Origin: a virus
Reading direction: 5' to 3' (one strand)
Virus record (IMG/VR): IMGVR_UViG_3300046171_000284
Location: 1 to 64,000 of that record
Length of the DNA stretch: 64,000 nucleotides
The stretch's first letter is position 1. Each line of letters starts with the position of its first letter. A program made the position numbers and the translations under genes. Under the pieces are notes generated by a model. That model was not told the origin of the DNA and did not search any database. It worked only from the letters and a program-made list of their open reading frames with translations. Shown piece by piece: positions 45,201 through 54,200 of this stretch.

Positions 45201-48200
45201 TCTGACTACACCAAGAAGTTTGCCGACACTGCGGAAGTAATGGGTCATCTTACTGAAACATTTCAAGAAAAACTAGGGGACGAAAATTTTAAATTTACTC
45301 AGGGTCAGGCACACGCAATTAACGACATTGCTGATGTATTTGGCTTAGGTATAGATGAATATAGCGGTAAGCCTTCTAATAAGTATGTATTAAAAGGGTA
45401 TGCCGGAACAGGTAAGACCACGATGGTTCAAGCCCTCATGCAGATGATGGAGATTCAGAACAGTGCAAACGGGGGCGGTGCTAGGTTTGTTTGGACAGGG
45501 TTTACCAACAATGTCGCTAACATGGGTAAGAGCGTTTTTGACAGTGCCACTCTCGATCAGCGTTCAGGCAGATTCATATCAGGCACTTCCTCTAGTTTAT
45601 TCCATTCGGGTCAAAAAGATTTAGATGTTAGCGACAGGTTAGGTGACTTTATCAAATATAGTAATGAACCAATTTATGTATTTGTTGACGAAGCATCGCT
45701 TTACCCTGAGCCCGACATCAAAAAAATGGTTAAGTATGCTGACCATGCCTTTAGAACATTCGAAAAAGATATACGCTTCGTTTTCTTAGGCGACCCCGGA
45801 CAGATAAGGAATCAACGCTTTTCAGGTAAACACAATCCTTTACTTAAACCTGACATACCTAACACAACCCTTACTGAGATTACCCGTCAGTCTTCGGGCG
45901 AAATTCTAGATTTCGTTACCGCATTACGCACATTACCTGAAGGCAATAAAGCACCTGCCTACCCAATATCTTCAAAGGGACAGGTTCAAGTATATGGTAG
46001 AAAAAAACAAAGAGACTTTGATTTAAGTCTCCACGACGCTTTCAAATCAAACCCGAAAAGTACAATAGCTCTGTCCTATCGTAATGTTGATGTGGTTAAT
46101 AACAACGCATTAGCAAGGCGAGCCGTTTTAGGCATCGATGAAAAAGAAATACCCTCTGACAAGATTTTAAAAGTTCTAGCCAAGGACTTAGTTAATGGGG
46201 AGCGTCTTAATATTTTGGAGACCCCAAAAAACGATGATTTAAGGAAAGTGGAAGGGCTTGCAAACGGAGCTACATTTGATGTTAAAAATGTTAGAAAACA
46301 GCACGGTTTTGACCAAAACAACGGTAACTCCGATTTTATGCTTTCTTTAAAGAAAGGCGGTAAAGTTAATTTACCTGCTAGCATATATGTTGCGGACATT
46401 TACGAACCTTCAAATAATAAGTTAGTTGAAAGGGATGTACCCCTTTTACTTATACCTGCTAGTGGTAAAATAAAGAACGGTGAAAAAACCACTAACTACG
46501 CAAGTTCCGCAAGAAAGATAACCGTCAATTCTAACGCCCCTAAAGCGGTTGTTGACCGAATAAATCAGGGCGACTATGTCGTAGCTACTTTCGGATACGG
46601 TGTTACCCTCCACCGCTCCCAAGGATTACAGTATGACAATGTCTTCGTTAATGGATTAAATGAAGACATAAGACCAAATCAAAAAGGGAGTTACCGAGCA
46701 GGTGCTGATGACAATTCCCGATTACTGTATGTTGGTGCATCTCGTGCGACTAAAAAACTACATATTCAAATCCCCGCCGTCCCTAATAACAGAAATATCA
46801 ATAGACAAGACAATGACCTGTATGCAAAAACGGTTGGCGATAAAAAAATACCCACTAGTTATGGTTGGAGTTGGAAGCAGATTTCCAATCGTGTCAAGTA
46901 TACCGATGATGAGGAGTATAGGAATGAGCCACGGGATAGTGATCGCTTCGGTCCTTATGATCGTGAAAATAGAGACCTTTCTGCACCGGGCGGTATATTC
47001 TTACCACCGGGCATAACTCCGGGCTCAAAACCCCTTTCCTTAGATCGAAATGCTTCAAAGGTGACATACACTGACAAGTTTTCCTACATGGCAGACTTAT
47101 TTCAATTTGCAGACCCTAACGATCCAAAATTTAATAATTTCTTAAACTCTTTTGTTACAGATTATGTAGTCCCAATGGCTGAACAGGGCAGGTATTTTAA
47201 ATACACCCCTAACATGAATCAGTTCTACGAAAACCCAATGGGTTCGATTGAAACAACTCCTGATTTGATGAAGGTTTCCTTTGAGACATATGACGATGCT
47301 CCCCTAAGGCGTAGAATTTATAATAGACTGAGTGTCGGAACGACTGAAGAGGCTAGACAAGCAATGTTGGACGATATGCAAAGACTGCGTAAAGGCAGAA
47401 TTTTGAACCTATCTTTAAGAAACCTCGCCGTCTCCTTAATGGACCCCGACTTTGCACAGCGTGATCTACCGATTAACAGTTTAAAAAATGAAGGGCTAGT
47501 GCCGTCCCTATTAGATGAGAATATTGATGTCATGAATCTTCAGCGTGAAGATCTCAGAAATCATGTAAAAGGGTATCTTAATAGATTAAAGCAACAGAAG
47601 TTGTCTCAGGATTATAAAAACTCAATGCTTTTCCACTTAAAGACCCTTATCAACGCTCAGATATCGGGTAAGAAAAGTATTCTTCAGGGTCGCAGTATAA
47701 AGACTTTAAAACTTGCAAGCTACATGTTAAAGCGTTCAAGCACTTTAGATAAGGAGATTTTTGGTGCTATTGGTAATGCCGACCCTAAAAAATCAGCTAC
47801 AGAAAATGTCGCATACTTTTTCGATAGTTTACTAGACAGGAACCCAAACCTACCTGAACTCGACCTCAAAAATCTAAAAGTACCTAACGCAAATAAGTTT
47901 AATTTAACTTCAGGTCTAGCCCTCGGATCGGATTCATATTTCGCTGAGTTAGCTGAGCTATTTGGCTTAGACATCACACATTTTGTGGAGAGTGCTAAAA
48001 AAGGACATGCATTTAAGAAAAAGCCTTGGGCTCATGGAAGTGCTACTTTCCCCGACCTTTCCAATGGTAGTTTATTAAGAGCTTTTGAAAACGCCAACAC
48101 CTTTTATGCTCGTGCCTTTCAAAGAGATAAATCTTGGGATGACAAAAAAAATGTTCTTTTAAAAAGGAATTTTTATCAGATTTTCCCCGAAGTTAATAAA

Positions 48201-51200
48201 ACAGGGAAGATTAATACTAAAACTAAAAGACAAATCATCGGAGCAGTTCCCGGATTCCAAAAAGTTGACCCTAAAGCCTCCGAAATGATGGTTAATTGGA
48301 AGAGGGGTGCTACCCTGAAAAGAGTGCCGAAGGGCGGTACAGGGTGGGCAGTGTTCTATGCCATCGATGCGTACTACCAAAAAACTAAAAACTTTAGAAT
48401 TCAAAAACCTGATATAAATATTTGGGATGAAACTACCGAACAATGGTACACATTCGACTTTTCATTAGGTGATTTTGTAGTTTCTAGTGGAGGAACACCT
48501 GTAATACTTGAGGGCAGACCTGTCGCATTGATAGGTACTCGTGGTATGTACACGGGCGAAGACGATTATGAAAAATCTAGGGCTTTAAAATTGAGGACTA
48601 GATCTGCACTTGAGGAAGTTTTTATAAAAACATTCCCTGATCAGGGTAACCACTTATTAAACACCCAAGCATTGCGTATTAGTTTAGTTGAAAACGAGGA
48701 CGGCAGTTCGTATGAGTTTGATGTAAGTACCACTGATGGAAGAGACCCCCTGTCCATAAAAATAATACAGCTTCAAAAAGCTTTAGATCTTTTAGACTCC
48801 GTCCCTTATACATTTCTTAACGATCAAAAAGACCCTGTAGAAGACAGCTTTGTTTCTTCCCGATCTAGTCAGCTCACTGTAACCAATAAATTAAGTACTG
48901 ACTCATCCATAGACCCAAAGAACGAGACTAATAAGACTTTTTCAGGTGCTACCGCTCAGGGCGGTTTACCGTCAAAAGTTTTAGGTAAAGATTGGTCAGA
49001 CATAATTAGGGCGGTTAAAAGGTCTAACGGCACTCTCAATAACAACTCAGTACCTACAGTTATTGAGATATTTAGAGAATTTCCCGAAATGCCTTGGGCT
49101 TTTAAATCTGCATTAGAGAAAGACATTACTAAGATTCAGAACGGATCTATTGCCTACGAAGAAAAACAGATAGCTGAGGAGTTGGACAGAAGGGAAAAAG
49201 AAGGCATTAAACCTGCCCCAAAAAAGAAAAGCGAATATCCAAATGTTAAGGATTATTACAAAGCTAACCGTCCTTGGGAAAACTCACAGGAACGCATTAG
49301 CACCCACAGAAACAGAATCAGACATTACCAATTTACAATTGAACAGATACTAGAAAACATACGCCTTGCCGATGTTGCCATTGAGCATTTTTCAGACAAG
49401 GAGACATTGAAGAAAAGGTTAGATACAAAATTAATATCGAATCACTTAGGCAGATCTGATTATCAGACCTCCGTTTACTCTGCAATAATGACTAAGCTGA
49501 ACAAGGTGTTCGGCATTGCATCTTCTCAAATAGGCGCGACTTTATCTAATCGCTACCCTAGAGCAAGCGGAGACTCTAATCTATCAACAATCGACCCCGA
49601 AGAATCTGCAATCGACCAATCTTTCCAAAGACTCCAAAGGTTGACGGGCATGACTAGTATGATGCACTCCACGGAAATTGAGGATGCGTGGGCAGAACAG
49701 CATGGAAAACAGGAGGAATGGGGTTTCACACCAAGTACAGACGGGGATAAAGATATTGAAAGTTTTGGCGGTCTAGCAGGTGAAGGTCCGGGTACGCCCT
49801 TAAAAGATGCTCAGGACAGTGCTAGGGCGATGAACTTAGAAAGATCGTCTAGGGACTTTAAGAAAAAGCCGGAGGGTTGGAAAAATGAAGGCAATTTCGG
49901 ACAGGAGGTAATAACTAAAATCATGGAAAATGCTACTAGTCCTGAAGAAATTCAGACTTATGTAGAATTTCTCCTAGAAAGAGGTATTTGGTATGAGGTT
50001 GTCCCATCGATGCCGACAAAAAGCGGTAAGCAACTGTATCAGGTACAACAGATTCATACACTTTGGGATCACGGGAAAAATGCTGACTGGATTGATTCTC
50101 AGTATGAGACTTGGCTCGGCATGTCCGACAGTGGTCAGAAAAACTATTTTACCAAGTTAGCTAAGGATAAAACACTAGAAAAACCTTTCGTCATTTGGCT
50201 ACAGAACCATTTCAATCTTCGCAAGAAGATCCGTGACACTGCACAGTTTGATAAACACGGACCTTTCGACCCTAAGACCGGGCAGAACACGCTACGCCCG
50301 ATCAGTTTGTCCGAAATAAACAAACGACTTAAGGAGAACACTCAAAGACTCACAAAATATCTCGTTTCTAATATTAAATCAAAAGAGCTAAGAGAGATAA
50401 TGGATGAGTTGATTTCTTTAAGAGAAAAACTGCCCGAATACTCGCTTGCATCTGATGGCACTCCTGATCAATTAATACGCCAAGCTAAAAAGAAAGGTCA
50501 GTTAGGCGGAATAAACGCTCGGATTAAAGCTTTAGAAAAAAGGTATGACAGCTTGTTGTCTCAAGAAACTAAATGGGAGACAAACCCTGATTTTAAAGCA
50601 CCTCCTCAAAAAGAATTTGTTCCGGGCTATGTCGCTCCAACTGAGGATGCTATTGCTAGGTTCATACAAAAGGTAAATGCTCGTGCTGAGAAGGAAAAAC
50701 TTGGGTCTTGGTTGCAGATTCAAGCTCTCATGGAAAAAGGGATTCCGGGTGGAGTCGAAGCTGACCGCGCATTCGACTTAGCTTTAGTAAGGAATGTTTA
50801 CTTCCTTTTCGGGGAGGGGAAGGTAAAAGAGCTTTTATATAATGGACTACACGATTTTAGAGCTTCCCGCGGTCATGATCAGATCCTAATCGATCTTGAT
50901 GCTAATAAAAACAAGAGAAATACACCTTCCCCTAGCCGTGAGCGTCAAGCTACTTCAAACAGAGCTCCGGGTGTGGATGAGCGCGGTCGCTACGATGAGC
51001 AGGTAGCCCGTGTTAAATTTTACAATTGGGCGTTCCGAGAAGAGTTGGATGCCGTTGGTATTGAGCCGAGAGAGTATGATGAAGTATTAGATAAAAGGTA
51101 TTATTTTAAAAATCTAGACAGCGATAAACTTGAGTGGGATGTAAGTACAGAAAACCCCGTGGAAGAGTACTTTCAGGCGACTATGGCACTGTCTAATTTC

Positions 51201-54200
51201 GTACACTCTACTAATTATGTTACCCCTGAATTTCTAGATAAACTAGGCATACCGCAAGAAGTTCTAGGAACGGGTTACAAAAAAGTCGGCTCAATCGTGG
51301 AGGCTTTTGAAACAGTGACTCAGAGTAGTGACCTTACGGGTTATGAAATGTCTCCTGAAGCTAGAACAATGATGAGCACGGTAGAGTCTCTTAGGGATCG
51401 ACTTTATAAGTCAAAGGAAGCTCTTAATGTTAGCGGTGCTGATGGTCGCTCAGGGTTTTATATCTCCCCTAGGTTGCTCGCGAACGCTTTGTGGAACTCA
51501 GGCGAGAGTGTTGCTCGTCAGGTATATCCTGACTACAAAAGAGATCAAAGGGGTGAGTTAATGAAAAGCTTTGAAGATGTCGGGCTCGCCTCATTTCAGA
51601 CAGATACGGAACTAGCAAACTTCATATCCCGTGATATGGCAGGGCTACCTCAAGGATTTATTACCGATGAGATAATTGGTCGACCTGATTTATTAGAAGA
51701 GATGACAGGAGGGTCTAATCCAAAAATGTCGTTTGATCAGTTCGTTCATAAGTACGGCAAGCCTAAACTTCTTAAAAAAGCTAGGGAAGAAATTGCAAAG
51801 ATTAGGTTCATGACAAAAGGTTCTAGTTCTGCAAATACTTCTAATGCCGTACTTGTAAACGGCGGTGCTTTTACTGAGCGTGTCAGAATGAATAATATAC
51901 CCGCTGAGGTGTACATCGACATGATGCTTACATTGATTAATTCTAACCCTAATATGTTCTTACAAGATGTAAACTCTTCTGATAATGCGGGTGCTAGAGT
52001 TGGTGTAAATAAAGATTTTAGTTTAGGGATGTTAAATGAATTGATCTTAGCATCTTTTATTCAACCGAGCACAAGGGATTCAAAAGCTATGTCCTACAGA
52101 ATGGCATCGGATGAAAACATCACAGCACACGCCACTACGACTGCTCAGCTTATTATAGACGGTAGACGCACTGCTACCACACGCACGGAAGCTCTTGGTA
52201 AGCCCGGTGAGCTCATACGGATAAGCGGAGTACCGGGCGTGTTTAGAGTCACAGGTGTTGAACAGGTTACTAAAGCAAAATCCAAAGACAAAAATTTTGT
52301 AGCCGAGTGGTCACGAAAAGAGGGTTGGACGACTGAGTATTTTCAAAAAAATATTAAAGATATTGAAGGCAAGACTCAAACTACTTTTGAGCCAATATCC
52401 AACTATTGGGACATTTTTAAGAATAAAGATGGGATGTGGAACAACTCACTCCTTCAGCTTGGTTTTGTACTTATGTACGATAGGCAGGGTGGTTTAAACC
52501 TGAAAGAGTTAAATGAAGGCGAGTTCAGAGGTTCTGAAAGTGCAGACTTTCAATTCTTGGGAGCGGGTGGAAAAACAACCGTTGACCCTGCCTTGTTGGA
52601 TCAGATTGTCATGAAGGGTGTTGAGGCAATGCAGAACGACTTAGTAAACCCTGATGTAGTTAACACAAGAAATACTCAGGAAGATGTCATCGACACCGAT
52701 CTTGACAGTATGGATACTATGGATCTGTCTGCTCCCGGCGCACTTCGACAATCTTTTGATAAGTGGGTAACACAAGATATCATAAAAGGAGACCCTCAAA
52801 ACAGAGAACGGGCTCGCGAGAAATTTAGAGAAAACGAGATAGACAGAAGAGATGTAGTAGGTCGGATTAGACACGGGTTCCATAAAAGAATGGTTAACTC
52901 TTACTACGAGTTGGAAGAAATGGTTGAGCTGATGATGATCGACCTAAAGAAAGCTAACCCAACTATGTCTCAGTCTGATATTGATAGGCTAAAAGTAGAT
53001 CAAAGAATCAGAACATATAATGGTAAAACAGGTGTTGCTTTAGACAATGCTAAATCGACATATGAGATGCCGTTCATGGATAAGGTTTCGGACATAAATG
53101 ACCCCGACCCATTGAAACTAGTTGGTGACTATTGGTATGCGAGGTACGCAAAAACCCGTAATAATAACATATACAGGAAAAGAGCAAAATCAGGACTGTC
53201 TTTAGGCAACCACTATGGAGCAGACTACGGCTCAGGTATGAACAACTCTACCGCCGATCAAATTTTATTTAAAGTACAGAACCACCCTGACTTTAAGAAG
53301 ATTCAGGACATAACAAAAGATTTTGACAAGATGAACCAAGACACACTGAAAGTGTTGGTTCAAGGCGGTGTACTTCCCCAAAGACAGTACGACAGCATTG
53401 TGCATGACGCTGTCGATGAGAATGGAAATTGGGTGTGGGCTCCGCTAAGAGGTTTTGAAAAAGACTACGCTGAAGATTACCCAACAGGCTTAGACGGAAT
53501 AATTGACTCAGTTGACAGCAGTGTACTTGAGAAGGGGGCGGGTACAGGATCAGGTTTTGCACAAACTAAAGGTCAGTATGCGCTAGCACATGCGTTCGGA
53601 AGAACTAACATGGCAAACTCTTACGAGATTTGGGGCAACGCTTTTAAAGCACACTCCGAAGCAATTGTACGAGCCAATAAGAATACCGAAACAGCACAGT
53701 CACTACTATCATTGTTAACTGAAATATCTAACAACAAAGAAACCTACTCCGATTGGAATAATGTTTTTGAGATAATTGACTCACGCGACCCTAATTTTAA
53801 GGATCGATTCCCCTCAAAGATCGTACCTTTCCTTTCTTCTGACAGCAGGTTTAGCAGTATGGGACTCCCTGAGTACGAAACAACTCAGCTAAAAGAAGTC
53901 AGAGCTAATGAACTAGACTTAGACTTAAATAATGAGATATTTACAGTACGGGTAGAAGGCGAACCTGTTTACATACGCTTCAAAGGTGAGGTCGGTCGGA
54001 ACATCGTTACCTCATTAAAAGGTTCTGAAAACGCCAAGCTCGGTCCTTTCCTGAAAGCAATGCGCGGTATCAGCGGATTCTTCTCGGCGGTCTACACAGT
54101 TTGGAATGTTAGTTTTATATTTAGTAATGCGATCAGGGATATTATGTCCGCATCCTTAAACTTAGGTTCATCTGAAAGCACACGGACTGTGGCTAATAAA

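Noticed and set aside
11905-53712. Strict 7-kb periodicity of CTACTATCAT
   Set aside because: Intervals range from 6,733 to 7,269 with one missing near 46.9 kb, and none near 4.8 or 60.6 kb. Six sites are too few to claim a period.
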